Source: Pontibacter silvestris (GTDB taxonomy: Bacteria > Bacteroidota > Bacteroidia > Cytophagales > Hymenobacteraceae). Taken from it: a stretch of DNA of 64,000 nucleotides. The position numbers and the translations under genes are program-made. The notes beneath the pieces are model-generated. The model saw only the letters and a program-made list of their open reading frames with translations. It did not search any database and was not told where the DNA came from. The number at the start of each line of letters is the position of its first letter. Position 1 is the stretch's first letter. Of this stretch, positions 38,266 to 47,236 are shown piece after piece. The stretch spans positions 1-64,000 of the forward strand of contig NZ_JAJJWI010000009.1 in NCBI RefSeq assembly GCF_020907275.1. The letters run 5' to 3'.

Positions 38266-39213
38266 TTAGCTCTTAATGGTAATCACCTGTTCTTTCTTTC
38301 TTTCACGAATAGCGGCCGGCACAGAAGCGATAATTTCTTCTTTTAATGCCTCTACCAGCTTTTTCTTTAGAAAGCTGCGGTGTACTGCTAAACTAACTTC
38401 GCGTTGTGGCTGTGGATGCTGAAACGGGTGCACCAGTTTCAGCTTTTCGTCAGCTATCTCCATTACAGACAACTCTGGTAAAAGCGTCAGGCCGTGTTGT
38501 GTTTCCACAATACGCTTTAGTGTTTCCAAAGAACCGCTCTTGTAGTCGAAGTAGCCACCTTCTTCACTCCGGGCTACACCTCCCCTGTTACATATATTCA
38601 GCACTTGGCTCCGGAAGCAATGCCCTTCATTTAGCACCCACATATCTTCTACATCCAGCTCGCTTGCACTGATGGTTTCATTTTTCGCTAATGGGTGATT
38701 AGGGTTGATATAAGCAACAAAAGACTCATAAAACAAAGGCAGTTCTCTTATGCTTTTATCTTCTAATGGTGTTACCAGTAAGCCTACATCAATCAGTTCG
38801 TGGTTTAGCTTCTCTACAATCTGCTCTGTAAGCAACTCCTGCACCACCACCCGCACCAACGGATACTTCTGCATAAACCCTGTGATAAAAAGCGGAATCA
38901 GGTAAGGGGCAAGCGTAGGAATAACTCCAATGCGAAGCTCACCCGAAAGCTCCTGCTTCTGGTTGTGCACAATCTCCTGTAACTTTTTTGATTCTGCCAG
39001 CACAATGCGTGCCTGCGTGATAATCTCTTTCCCTATTTCTGTTGGTCGCACAGGCACACGGCTTCTGTCGAACAGTTGCACTCCTAACTCCTCCTCCAGC
39101 TTCTGTAACTGCATGCTGAGGGTAGGCTGTGTTACAAAGCAATGTTCTGCAGCTGTGGCAAAATGCCTGTGAGTGTCTACTGCAACTAAATACTCCAGTT
39201 GTACAAGTGTCAT
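38266..39213 (-). CDS. oxyR: Hydrogen peroxide-sensing LysR regulator OxyR
   Basis: LysR-type regulator of 315 residues. N-terminal winged HTH (LEYLVAVDTHRHFATAAEHCFVTQPTLSMQLQKLEEELG) is followed by the effector domain. The redox cysteines sit at 199 and 208 (NEGHCFRSQVLNICNRGG), the same numbers as in E. coli OxyR, which form the peroxide-induced disulfide. A third Cys (C25) is in the HTH. It is divergent from dps, a classic OxyR target, with a matching operator between them. Confidence 0.95.
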   Translation of the reverse strand: MTLVQLEYLVAVDTHRHFATAAEHCFVTQPTLSMQLQKLEEELGVQLFDRSRVPVRPTEIGKEIITQARIVLAESKKLQEIVHNQKQELSGELRIGVIPTLAPYLIPLFITGFMQKYPLVRVVVQELLTEQIVEKLNHELIDVGLLVTPLEDKSIRELPLFYESFVAYINPNHPLAKNETISASELDVEDMWVLNEGHCFRSQVLNICNRGGVARSEEGGYFDYKSGSLETLKRIVETQHGLTLLPELSVMEIADEKLKLVHPFQHPQPQREVSLAVHRSFLKKKLVEALKEEIIASVPAAIRERKKEQVITIKS

Positions 39214-39304
39214 AAGCTAAATAAATTATACTTTAACAAAACTTAAGCAGACGTATCTTATCTCCCTAATAGAATAAACAACCTCTATTTCAACACTGCA
39301 AGTT

Positions 39305-39319
39305 ATAGTTTTAATCTAT
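39305..39319. promoter_or_regulatory. OxyR half-site (operator)
   Basis: ATAGTTTTAATCTAT fits the E. coli OxyR half-site ATAGntnnnanCTAT at every specified base. It lies in the oxyR-dps intergenic region, 91 bp from the oxyR start and 20 bp upstream of the -33 box of dps. The partner half-site is degenerate or missing. Confidence 0.65.
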
Positions 39320-39339
39320 ATATTCATAAACATAATCAA

Positions 39340-39371
39340 TTTGATATATACAACTTATACAACGACCTTTG
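39340..39371 (+). promoter_or_regulatory. Promoter of dps
   Basis: TTTG at 39340-39343, a 20 bp spacer and GACCTTTG at 39364-39371, one base from TAnnTTTG. Transcription would start near 39378, which favours translation from ATG 39410 over ATG 39383 or 39341. The position just downstream of the OxyR box suits activation by OxyR. Confidence 0.65.
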
Positions 39372-39409
39372 TAACGAAGCTTATGAACAAAAACAAAATA
39401 AAACGCGAA

Positions 39410-39883
39410 ATGAACAAACTAAATAATATAGGACTGCAGAAACAAGACAGCCAGCAAATTGCAGAGCAGCTTAATGAACTATTGGCTAACTACCATTTAT
39501 ACTATCAGAACCTGAGAGGCTTCCACTGGAATGTTAAAGGTGTTTACTTCTTCCAGCTACACGACAAGTTCGAAGAGCTTTACAATAATGCTTTAAGTAA
39601 AATTGACGCAATTGCAGAGCGAATTCTAACTATTGGCCAGCAACCATTACACACTTTCTCTGACTACATTGTGAATTCTACCATTAAAGAAGCAGGTAAG
39701 TTGAATGATGGCCTGGAAATGGTTAAAGCTACTTACGATAGCCTGACCGTACTGCTGAACTTTGAACGCGATATACTTTCGTTAGCTGCTGAAACAGGCG
39801 ACGAAGGTACTGTAACACTTATCAGCGATGACATTAACGAAAACGAGAAGACACTCTGGATGCTAAAAGCTTTCCTGAGCTAA
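39410..39883 (+). CDS. dps: Dps ferritin-like DNA-protection protein
   Basis: Protein of 157 residues from ATG 39410 (MNKLNNIGLQKQD), a start chosen from promoter position and family length. It has the Dps four-helix bundle with ferroxidase ligands in FHWNVKG, FQLHDKFEELYNNALSKIDAIAERI, and a C-terminal helix ENEKTLWMLKAFLS. It oxidises iron with peroxide and forms a dodecamer that shields DNA. It is divergent from oxyR and probably OxyR-activated. Confidence 0.95.
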   Translation: MNKLNNIGLQKQDSQQIAEQLNELLANYHLYYQNLRGFHWNVKGVYFFQLHDKFEELYNNALSKIDAIAERILTIGQQPLHTFSDYIVNSTIKEAGKLNDGLEMVKATYDSLTVLLNFERDILSLAAETGDEGTVTLISDDINENEKTLWMLKAFLS

Positions 39884-39936
39884 TTCCTGAAATATAGATA
39901 AGATTATTGTGGTTTAGTTGTGAGTGAAAAAGGCAT

Positions 39937-39970
39937 AGCGGCGGAAGTTTAAGCATAATGCTCCGCCGCT
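39937..39970 (+). terminator. Terminator of dps
   Basis: GC-rich arms 39937-39945 and 39962-39970 (9 bp, perfect, 16 nt loop) followed by TTTT, 54 bp past the dps stop. Confidence 0.75.
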
Positions 39971-40068
39971 TTTACCTTACCTAAATTGTTACAACTTTCC
40001 CCTGAAATGCTATTGAATATGGTGATAGCATCATATTTTAAAATAATACAGCTTAATTATATATAACT

Positions 40069-40097
40069 AAAGCGTCTGCAGTTGTTGCAGGCGCTTT
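40069..40097. terminator. Second hairpin between dps and proB
   Basis: Arms 40069-40080 and 40086-40097 (12 bp with one wobble, 5 nt loop), T-run on the right and A-run on the left; 55 bp past the minus-strand proB stop, so it is probably the proB terminator. Confidence 0.8.
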
Positions 40098-40151
40098 TTT
40101 AATTTATAGGTGCACTCTTTGCAAACTCTATTAACCCGAGAGACGATAAAC

Positions 40152-41240
40152 TCAGGAAATCTCCGGGCTTAGAAACAAGTAATCGTAATGTACTAAGGGC
40201 TTCTGGTTCTTCTGCCCGATACGCTCCTGTGCTTTTTCTGAACTGTATTCCGCTATGCCTAAGCCTACCAGCTTCTCATTTTGATCCAACAGTTTAATAA
40301 TATCACCCTTCTGAAATTGCCCTAATACCCTTACAACCCCAATAGGAAGCAGGCTTGTAGCTTTTGTTGAACAAAGCGCGGCTTGTGCACCTTCATTAAT
40401 CTGTACCTTTCCTTTTGCATAATTCCCGGAGTGGGCAATCCATTTTATTTTACCGGATACTGCTTTATGAGGAATAAACTTTGTATTAATAACTTCTTCA
40501 CTTAACAATCTGGTAAGAACATTTTCTGTCTTGCCATTCGCAATATGAACGGCTATCCCCAATTGTGCAACTTTCCGGGCCATATGGCTTTTGGTAAGCA
40601 TACCGCCCCGGCCAAACTGCGAGCGCTGCGTACTTATAAAAGCCGACAAACCTGTTACCACATAGTCAATCTCCTCTATAACTTTTGAGGCCTCGTCTTT
40701 AGGGTTACCATCATAAATACCATCCACATTAGAGAGAATAATCAAAGCATCGGCATTAAGCATAGACGCGACCAAACCTGCCAATTCATCGTTATCGGTG
40801 AACATAAGCTCAGTGACCGAAATAACATCGTTTTCATTTACAACAGGTACTACATTGTTCTGTAGCAGAATCTGGAAGCAGTTTTTCATGTTCAGGTAAT
40901 GCAGCCTGTCACGGAAGTCTTCTTTTGTGACCAGTACCTGTGCACATGTTAGCTCATGCTCATTAAAAAGCTCTGCATAAGTATTAATCAGCTTTACCTG
41001 CCCTACAGAAGCCAATAGTTGTCTGGTAGCCACCGCATCAAACTTGTCAGAGACCGTAATTAAACTTCTTCCAGAGGCTACAGCACCTGAAGACACCAGA
41101 ATAACTTCTTTCCCTTGCTTTTTTATTTCAGCAATCTGCTCAACCAGGTGCTGCATTCTGGCCTTATCAGGCATGCCATTATCTTGCGTCAAAACGTTAG
41201 AACCAATTTTGATTACAATTCTTTGATAGGATAGCGCCAT
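40152..41240 (-). CDS. proB: Glutamate 5-kinase
   Basis: First enzyme of proline synthesis, 362 residues. The amino-acid kinase domain (1-about 255) has VIKIGSNVLTQ, VSSGAVASGR, VPVVNENDVIS, DNDELAGLVASML and LSNVDGIYDGNP; GRGGMLTKSHMARKV follows. A C-terminal PUA domain (about 275-360, KVQINEGAQAAL, GVVRVLGQFQKGDIIKLLD) makes it the full-length type. proA is not adjacent. Confidence 0.96.
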   Translation of the reverse strand: MALSYQRIVIKIGSNVLTQDNGMPDKARMQHLVEQIAEIKKQGKEVILVSSGAVASGRSLITVSDKFDAVATRQLLASVGQVKLINTYAELFNEHELTCAQVLVTKEDFRDRLHYLNMKNCFQILLQNNVVPVVNENDVISVTELMFTDNDELAGLVASMLNADALIILSNVDGIYDGNPKDEASKVIEEIDYVVTGLSAFISTQRSQFGRGGMLTKSHMARKVAQLGIAVHIANGKTENVLTRLLSEEVINTKFIPHKAVSGKIKWIAHSGNYAKGKVQINEGAQAALCSTKATSLLPIGVVRVLGQFQKGDIIKLLDQNEKLVGLGIAEYSSEKAQERIGQKNQKPLVHYDYLFLSPEIS

Positions 41241-41330
41241 TACTGTTTATATAGTACAAGCCCAATTTAGCGTAAAAGTTTTAAAAAGATAATGTTGGAT
41301 ATGCTAATTATGCAAGGCTATAAAAACAAA

Positions 41331-41362
41331 GTCGCCTGCCACAAAATGCAGCAGACGACTTA
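41331..41362 (-). terminator. Probable terminator of rny
   Basis: AAGTCG...CGACTT and CTGC...GCAG pair with a small bulge in the 20 bp past the rny stop. Less regular than the other hairpins here; end positions are approximate. Confidence 0.5.
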
Positions 41363-41383
41363 ACCTTAATTAATTATCAGTAC

Positions 41384-42982
41384 TTACTTAGCGTAGCTAA
41401 TAGCGCGCATCTCCCGGATAACCGTAATCTTAATCTGTCCAGGGTACTGCATCTCTTTCTCTATTTTCTGAGAGATATCAAATGAAAGCTGTGCGGCTTT
41501 CTCATCAGTTACATTGTCAGCATCAACCATTACACGCAGTTCACGTCCGGCCTGTATGGCATAGCAGTGGTTCACACCATCAAAAGAAACAGCTGCCTCT
41601 TCCAGTTCTTTCAAACGCTTAATGTACGATTCCATTATCTCACGACGGGCACCTGGTCGGGAACCGGAAATAGCGTCACAGGCCTGTACCAGAGGAGACA
41701 CCATGGCAGTCATTTCAACTTCATCGTGGTGGGCACCTATGGCATTGCACACATCCGGATGCTCTTTATACTTCTTGGCCAGCTCCATACCAATAATGGC
41801 GTGTGGCAGCTCCGGCTCATCCGGCGTTACTTTACCAATATCGTGTAGCAGACCAGCACGTTTAGCGTGTTTTACGTTCAGGCCTAGTTCGGCAGCCATA
41901 GTCGCACAAAGGTTAGCTACCTCACGGGAGTGCTGCAAAAGATTCTGTCCATAAGAAGAACGGAAACGCATACGCCCCACCATTTTAATGAGTTCCGGGT
42001 GCAGACCATGCACACCAAGGTCTATCGCAGTACGCTCTCCAATTTCAATAATCTCTTCTTCAATGTTCTTGCGGGTTTTGGTTACCACCTCCTCAATACG
42101 GGCAGGGTGAATACGACCGTCAGCAACCAGGCGGTGCAGCGACAGACGGGCAATTTCACGGCGTACAGGGTCAAAACCAGAGATAATAATAGCCTCAGGC
42201 GTATCATCCACAATAATTTCTACACCAGTAGCAGCTTCTAAAGCACGAATATTACGGCCTTCACGCCCAATAATTTTACCTTTAATGTCGTCACTTTCAA
42301 TGTTAAAGACAGACACGCAGTTTTCAATAGCATGTTCCGCAGCCGTACGCTGTATGGTCTCAATAACAATTTTCTTCGCTTCTTTTGTAGCCGTAAGTTT
42401 AGCTTGTGCTACAATGTCTTTAATGTGAGAAGATGCTCTGGTTTGGGCCTCATTTTTAAGGGCTTCTACCATTTGTTCGCGGGCCTCTGCGGCAGTTAAA
42501 CCAGCAATTTTTTCTAGCTGGGTTACTACTTCTTTATGCTGTTGCTCTACTTCTTCTTTGCGCTTCTTTAAATGCTCCAGCTGGATATTCAGGTGCTCCT
42601 TTTCCTTATCCAGTTGTGCTGTCAGTTGCTCCTTCTCTTTGTCCAGTTCAGCTTCGCGTCGCTTTGTCTGCTCCATTTGCTTGGCGACATTCTGCTCACG
42701 CTGCTTTACCTTGTTCTCGTTCTGAATAATGATGTTCTTTTTCTTATTCACATCTTCTTCAAACTCCGACTTCAGCCTCAGGTATTTCTCCTTTGCTTCC
42801 AGGATACGGTCTTTCTTAATGCTCTCGGCATTAAGCTCGGCTTCCCGTATAATGGCCTGCGCCTTCTGCTGGGCGGCCTCTTCCTGCTGCTTATACACTT
42901 TCTGCAGCAGGACACGCCCTATGTATACGCCCACTCCGAGCGCCACAATGGCCGTTAATAAAATGTAAAGAATATCGGGCAT
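41384..42982 (-). CDS. rny: Ribonuclease Y
   Basis: Membrane-anchored endoribonuclease of 532 residues that starts mRNA decay. N-terminal transmembrane helix ([23 protein letters not shown]), long coiled coil to about residue 200, KH domain ([36 protein letters not shown]) and HD domain with the metal motif LLHDIGKV and [10 protein letters not shown]. Length and order are those of standard RNase Y. It lies downstream of zapA on the same strand, a 120 bp gap apart. Confidence 0.97.
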   Translation of the reverse strand: MPDILYILLTAIVALGVGVYIGRVLLQKVYKQQEEAAQQKAQAIIREAELNAESIKKDRILEAKEKYLRLKSEFEEDVNKKKNIIIQNENKVKQREQNVAKQMEQTKRREAELDKEKEQLTAQLDKEKEHLNIQLEHLKKRKEEVEQQHKEVVTQLEKIAGLTAAEAREQMVEALKNEAQTRASSHIKDIVAQAKLTATKEAKKIVIETIQRTAAEHAIENCVSVFNIESDDIKGKIIGREGRNIRALEAATGVEIIVDDTPEAIIISGFDPVRREIARLSLHRLVADGRIHPARIEEVVTKTRKNIEEEIIEIGERTAIDLGVHGLHPELIKMVGRMRFRSSYGQNLLQHSREVANLCATMAAELGLNVKHAKRAGLLHDIGKVTPDEPELPHAIIGMELAKKYKEHPDVCNAIGAHHDEVEMTAMVSPLVQACDAISGSRPGARREIMESYIKRLKELEEAAVSFDGVNHCYAIQAGRELRVMVDADNVTDEKAAQLSFDISQKIEKEMQYPGQIKITVIREMRAISYAK

Positions 42983-43102
42983 AACTATACAGCTTTTATA
43001 TGGTTTATAAAACGTATAGCAGCACCTGCATCAGACAGGAATCTTGCTTATAGCCCAACGAAAGTATAGAAAGGTTTACAACGCTGTCGCTGTGCCAGAT
43101 TT

Positions 43103-43387
43103 CTACTTAACCGACGATAAGAGTTCATCTAGTACATTAAGCTGTTCGCCTACATCAGAAAGATGAGATGATTTCTCCTCCTCCAGCTTAAGTTTCTCAA
43201 CCATGGTTTCAAAAGCAACCAGGGCTAGTAAATCTTGCTTGTCTTGTAAGCCAAACTGATCTTTATAAAAGCGCAAGCGCTCGTTCAGTATCTTGCCAAC
43301 AGCTCTAAGTCTTTCTTCCTCCTCTTCCTTTACCCGCATCGGATACTCGCGTTCCGCGATGCGAATTTTTATAGATAATTCACCCAT
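43103..43387 (-). CDS. zapA: Cell division protein ZapA
   Basis: Protein of 94 residues with the ZapA N-terminal domain (IKIRIAEREYPMRVKEEEEERLRAVGKILNERL) and C-terminal coiled coil (LVAFETMVEKLKLEEEK). ZapA binds FtsZ and bundles protofilaments at the Z ring. The order pheT, coiled-coil protein, zapA, rny is one I know to be common in Bacteroidota. Confidence 0.93.
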   Translation of the reverse strand: MGELSIKIRIAEREYPMRVKEEEEERLRAVGKILNERLRFYKDQFGLQDKQDLLALVAFETMVEKLKLEEEKSSHLSDVGEQLNVLDELLSSVK

Positions 43388-43486
43388 CCGTTGCGTAGTT
43401 TATAGGTTCTAGTGTCTGTTTCCTGGTTCAGGTCATGCTTTAGCTACCTTGCGGGTAACTACAAGTTTGTTTTCATAAACTTTAGC

Positions 43487-43783
43487 TTAATCCTGTAAGT
43501 AAGCAATACACTTTTCGATTTCTCGGATATATTCGTTTAACTTAAGCTTTAACTCTGTCGAATTTGCAGTGTTTCCTGCTATCGTGTCTACAATTTTAAC
43601 AATATTCTCCTGATTTTGAAAATTTTTTATTTGCTGATCTTTCTCTTCTACCAGGGATTCCAGAAATTTCACCTCTTCCTGCGCCTGCGATAGCTGCTGC
43701 TGCACATCAGCATAGCGGCTTACGAGCTTTCTCAGCTTGTCTTCAATTTGCTGGAGTTGTTTTAATTGCTTGTCTTTTGGCAT
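43487..43783 (-). CDS. Coiled-coil protein between pheT and zapA
   Basis: Protein of 98 residues, nearly all heptad coiled coil (QLQQIEDKLRKLVSRYADVQQQLSQAQEEVKFLESLVEEKDQQIKNFQNQ) with a C-terminal IVDTIAGNTANSTELKLKLNEYIREIEKCIAYLQ. It starts 5 bp after the pheT stop and is followed by zapA, so it is probably in the same transcript. A ZapB-like or ZapA-partner role in division is an inference from position and coiled coil; no named family is certain. Confidence 0.85.
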   Translation of the reverse strand: MPKDKQLKQLQQIEDKLRKLVSRYADVQQQLSQAQEEVKFLESLVEEKDQQIKNFQNQENIVKIVDTIAGNTANSTELKLKLNEYIREIEKCIAYLQD

Positions 43784-43787
43784 AACA

Positions 43788-46202
43788 CTATTTGCGGATA
43801 AAAGCTCCCAATTGTTTCTCGAATTGTTGCATCAGGCGATTCATGGTATTGTCTATCACCTTATCAGTCAGGGTTTGCTGCTTATCCAGCAACGTAAAGC
43901 TTAGAGCATAGGCTTTTTTGCCTGCTTCTATCTTGTCCCCTTCGTACACGTCAAACACATTTACGTCTTGCAGCAGTTTACGCTCTGTACGGAGAGCAAC
44001 TTGCCTTACCTGGTCAAATGTAACATTTTTGTCCAGTACCAGTGACAGGTCACGGCGCACTTCCGGGAACTTAGGTAACTCTTCAGCTACTAAATTGATT
44101 TTATACTTCTTCAGCAGATAGTCCCAGTTCAGCTCAGCATACCATACCTGCTCTTTGATTTCCATGAAACGGGTAACAGCTGTATTTAAGACACCTACCT
44201 GTGCTATAACAGTACCATTTTTTATGTAGGCGACCCCCTGGCCCATAAAGTTGTTCTGCTCCAGTGCCTGCACCTCAAAGTCTGCGCCTAACTTACGCAG
44301 CACGTTCTGCACTGTACCAGCGAGATCATGGAAAGCTACTTTGTTGCTTGGCTGCTTCCAGCTTTCGGCTGTTACATTTCCTACCATAAACAACGACAGC
44401 TTCGTACTTTCCTTATACTTATCCTCTACCAGCTCATATACTTTGCCCAATTCAAATAGCTTCAGGTCTTTCTGACGGCGGTTAATGTTGCGGCGTAATA
44501 CTTCCAGCCCAGAAAATACCATAGACTTACGCAGCACATTAAGGTCTTCGGAGTTATAGTTTACGATATGCACTAACCCAGCTGTTTCAGCCTCACCTGC
44601 CTGCTCATAATATTTTGAGTTGGTTATAGAGTTAGTGATAATCTCATGGAAACCATTGGCTGAAACGTAATCCAGTAATGTTTGTGTGATGTGCTCCGGA
44701 TCTGGTTTCGGAAATTTGGCCAGGTAAGTAGTAGCCAAATTCTCATTCATTTCAATGTTATTGAAACCATAAATACGGAGAATCTCTTCCACCACATCGG
44801 CTTCACGCTTTACATCTACTTTGAACGGCGGCACCGACAGCGACAAACTTATATCTGTTACTGCTGTAATCTCAATGCCTAGATCTGTAAGAATGTTTTT
44901 TATACGCTCAGCACCAATTTCTTTCCCTATCAGGCGTTGTGCACGGTCTATGCTTAGCTCTAACTCAAAGTTCTGAATTGGCTCAGGGTATGCATCTACT
45001 ATTTCGGATGCTATTTCTCCTCCGGCTACTTCCTGCATCAGAAGTGCCGCACGCTTCAATGCATAGATCACAATGTTAGGATCTGTGCCACGCTCAAAAC
45101 GGAAAGATGCATCTGTTTTAAGGCCATGCACCATGCCGGTTCGGCGTACATAGTCTGGCGAGAAGTAAGCACTTTCAATAAAAACAGTAGTTGTTTCGTC
45201 TGTTACACCAGATGTTTTTCCACCAAACACACCCGCCAGCGCCATTGGCTCTTCTGCATTACAAATAACCAGGTCTGTGGCTTTCAGCTTACGCTCCACG
45301 CCATCTAAAGTAACAAAAGTAGTACCCTCGGCAGCAGTTTTAACTACAATCTTTCCACCTGTTATTTTATCTGCATCAAAAGCATGTAATGGCTGCCCTA
45401 ACTCGTGCAGTACAAAGTTGGTAACGTCCACAATGTTATTGATAGGCGAAAGGCCAATAGCACGTAAACGCTTCTGCATCCACTCCGGCGATGGCCCCAC
45501 TTTAACACCTGAAACAGTTATACCGGCATAACGTGGGCAAGCTTCTGTGTTCTCTACTTCTACTGAAACAGGCTTTGATGTATTCTCAATTTTGAAAGTC
45601 TCTACCGATGGCAGCACAACTTTAGCATTCAGCAATGCCTGCAGGTCGCGGGCTACACCATAATGTGAGGCAGCATCGGCACGGTTTGGGGTCAGGCCTA
45701 TTTCAAATACTTTATCTGAGCTCATGCCAAAGAATTCAGCAGCGGGTGTACCGTTTGCTAGATCTGTATCCAGCACCATAATACCTGCATGAGAGATACC
45801 GATACCAATTTCATCTTCGGCACAGATCATACCTTCCGATACGGCTCCTCTTATTTTCGACTTTTTGATTTTAAAAGCCTCTCCACCTGTTGGATATAAT
45901 GTACTGTTTACCGTAGCTACCACTACTTTTTGCCCGGCAGCTACGTTTGGCGCACCACACACAATCTGGCTTGGTGTACCGTTACCGATGTCCACAGTTG
46001 TAATGTTCAGGCGGTCAGCATCCGGGTGGCGCTCACACGTAAGTACTTCCCCTATCACAATGCCTTCTAAGCCACCTTGAACTACATCAAAAGTATGAAT
46101 GCCCTCTACCTCCAGGCCTGCGCCTGTCAGCAAAGCTCCTACTTCCTCAGTCGGTTTGTTTATATCTATCAGTTGTTTCAGCCAGTCGAATGAAATCAGC
46201 AT
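43788..46202 (-). CDS. pheT: Phenylalanine-tRNA ligase, beta subunit
   Basis: Aminoacyl-tRNA synthetase subunit of 804 residues. N-terminal EMAP/tRNA-binding domain (VVQGGLEGIVIGEVLTCERHPDADRLNITTVDIG), B3/B4 editing domain (about 210-390, GLTPNRADAASHYGVARDL and ESAYFSPDYVRRTGMVHGLKTDASFRFERGTDP), B5 domain, synthetase core and C-terminal anticodon-binding FDX-ACB domain (ELPKFPEVRRDLSLVLDKNVTFDQV). Full length. pheS is not adjacent. Confidence 0.97.
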   Translation of the reverse strand: MLISFDWLKQLIDINKPTEEVGALLTGAGLEVEGIHTFDVVQGGLEGIVIGEVLTCERHPDADRLNITTVDIGNGTPSQIVCGAPNVAAGQKVVVATVNSTLYPTGGEAFKIKKSKIRGAVSEGMICAEDEIGIGISHAGIMVLDTDLANGTPAAEFFGMSSDKVFEIGLTPNRADAASHYGVARDLQALLNAKVVLPSVETFKIENTSKPVSVEVENTEACPRYAGITVSGVKVGPSPEWMQKRLRAIGLSPINNIVDVTNFVLHELGQPLHAFDADKITGGKIVVKTAAEGTTFVTLDGVERKLKATDLVICNAEEPMALAGVFGGKTSGVTDETTTVFIESAYFSPDYVRRTGMVHGLKTDASFRFERGTDPNIVIYALKRAALLMQEVAGGEIASEIVDAYPEPIQNFELELSIDRAQRLIGKEIGAERIKNILTDLGIEITAVTDISLSLSVPPFKVDVKREADVVEEILRIYGFNNIEMNENLATTYLAKFPKPDPEHITQTLLDYVSANGFHEIITNSITNSKYYEQAGEAETAGLVHIVNYNSEDLNVLRKSMVFSGLEVLRRNINRRQKDLKLFELGKVYELVEDKYKESTKLSLFMVGNVTAESWKQPSNKVAFHDLAGTVQNVLRKLGADFEVQALEQNNFMGQGVAYIKNGTVIAQVGVLNTAVTRFMEIKEQVWYAELNWDYLLKKYKINLVAEELPKFPEVRRDLSLVLDKNVTFDQVRQVALRTERKLLQDVNVFDVYEGDKIEAGKKAYALSFTLLDKQQTLTDKVIDNTMNRLMQQFEKQLGAFIRK

Positions 46203-46352
46203 GTTTATTTTTGTTGATTTTAAAGTACAGCACCTATTTCAGGCACCATTATTCTCCAAAATTAAGAATTAAATTTATAGCAGACACAAGTATAAGGCGC
46301 AAGGCTTTGTTTAATTACAAATTACGAACTTTACATTACGGGTAAACAAGAT

Positions 46353-46385
46353 AACCTCCGTTGGGCAAAGGCCCAGACGTTGGTT
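46353..46385 (-). terminator. Possible terminator of the DUF1684 gene
   Basis: AACC...GGTT and TGGGC/GCCCA pair around an AAAG loop with a short internal mismatch, 44 bp past the minus-strand stop at 46429. Confidence 0.45.
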
Positions 46386-46428
46386 TACTTTTACCATGCT
46401 TCTTGTATCTAAGGTCTTGCACCTGTAC

Positions 46429-47049
46429 CTAATGCGCGCCATTGTACGTCTTTTCCCCGGCTGATATAGCTACACTAAGGCGATTCTCTTTTGGCGGCAC
46501 AGGGCAGACGTACTCTGAGTTATAGGCACAGTAAGGGCTGTAAGCGCGGTTAAAGTCCAGCACTACTGTTTCAGCACCCTCTTCAAACGGTACATCTATG
46601 TACCGGCCACCACCATACGTTTCAAAACCGTTGGTCTTATCGGTAAAAGGCACAAAAAGTTCTGCCTTCTCCTCATTTATTCTTTTGTACAATGTAAGGC
46701 GCTGGGGCTGCCCTTCCAGCTCGAAATTAGCGACAGCATATTGCAGGTAGGGTTCTGTCGTGCCATTGGTCATAGGCATATACAATGTATCCTGCTCAGG
46801 CACCTCTTTTACTTCTGCTTTTACACGGTAATTCACATCAGGCTCGTAGTACACCAGGTTCGTAAAACTTCTGCGATTCTCATCCGTAAAGGGTGTGCTG
46901 GCACGGCTCCTGAAAGACAAGTCTTTATCTTTCCGCTCCTGCAACAGTGGCTTTGTGTAGTTGTCGTCGTTGAAAAATGATTCGGACACAACATAAAAAA
47001 GCACTAGTGCAATGCCCGCTATAATGATATATTTTAATGGTCTTTGCAT
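46429..47049 (-). CDS. DUF1684 family protein
   Basis: Protein of 206 residues with an N-terminal membrane or signal anchor (LKYIIIAGIALVLFYVVSESFF). The DUF1684 core has EGQPQRLTLYKR, LFVPFTDKTNGFETYGGGRYIDVP, VLDFNRAYSPYCAYNSEYVCPVPPKENRL, with the last Cys/Asn-rich motif diagnostic for the family. Function unknown; the conserved NRAYSPYCAYN motif suggests a ligand or metal site. Transcribed alone, divergently from the glycosyltransferase. Confidence 0.9.
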   Translation of the reverse strand: MQRPLKYIIIAGIALVLFYVVSESFFNDDNYTKPLLQERKDKDLSFRSRASTPFTDENRRSFTNLVYYEPDVNYRVKAEVKEVPEQDTLYMPMTNGTTEPYLQYAVANFELEGQPQRLTLYKRINEEKAELFVPFTDKTNGFETYGGGRYIDVPFEEGAETVVLDFNRAYSPYCAYNSEYVCPVPPKENRLSVAISAGEKTYNGAH

Positions 47050-47236
47050 GACTGCAACTTAGTTTTTCCAAAGTTCGAAAATTTTGGAGACATAGGAGCT
47101 AAGTTCAGCTTAATACTAGTAGTTAACGTAGATATCTTTATTGTATAACTACTCCCCGGCTGGCTACATTCTTATTTTAAGCCCATGTAATTGTATGTCT
47201 TCAGAGTAACGGGGACTGGAAAACTATACAACAATC

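Noticed and set aside
41622..42958. Several long plus-strand frames opposite rny
   Set aside because: They are shadows of the RNase Y coding sequence; rich in Leu/Phe as expected from antisense of Lys/Glu codons.
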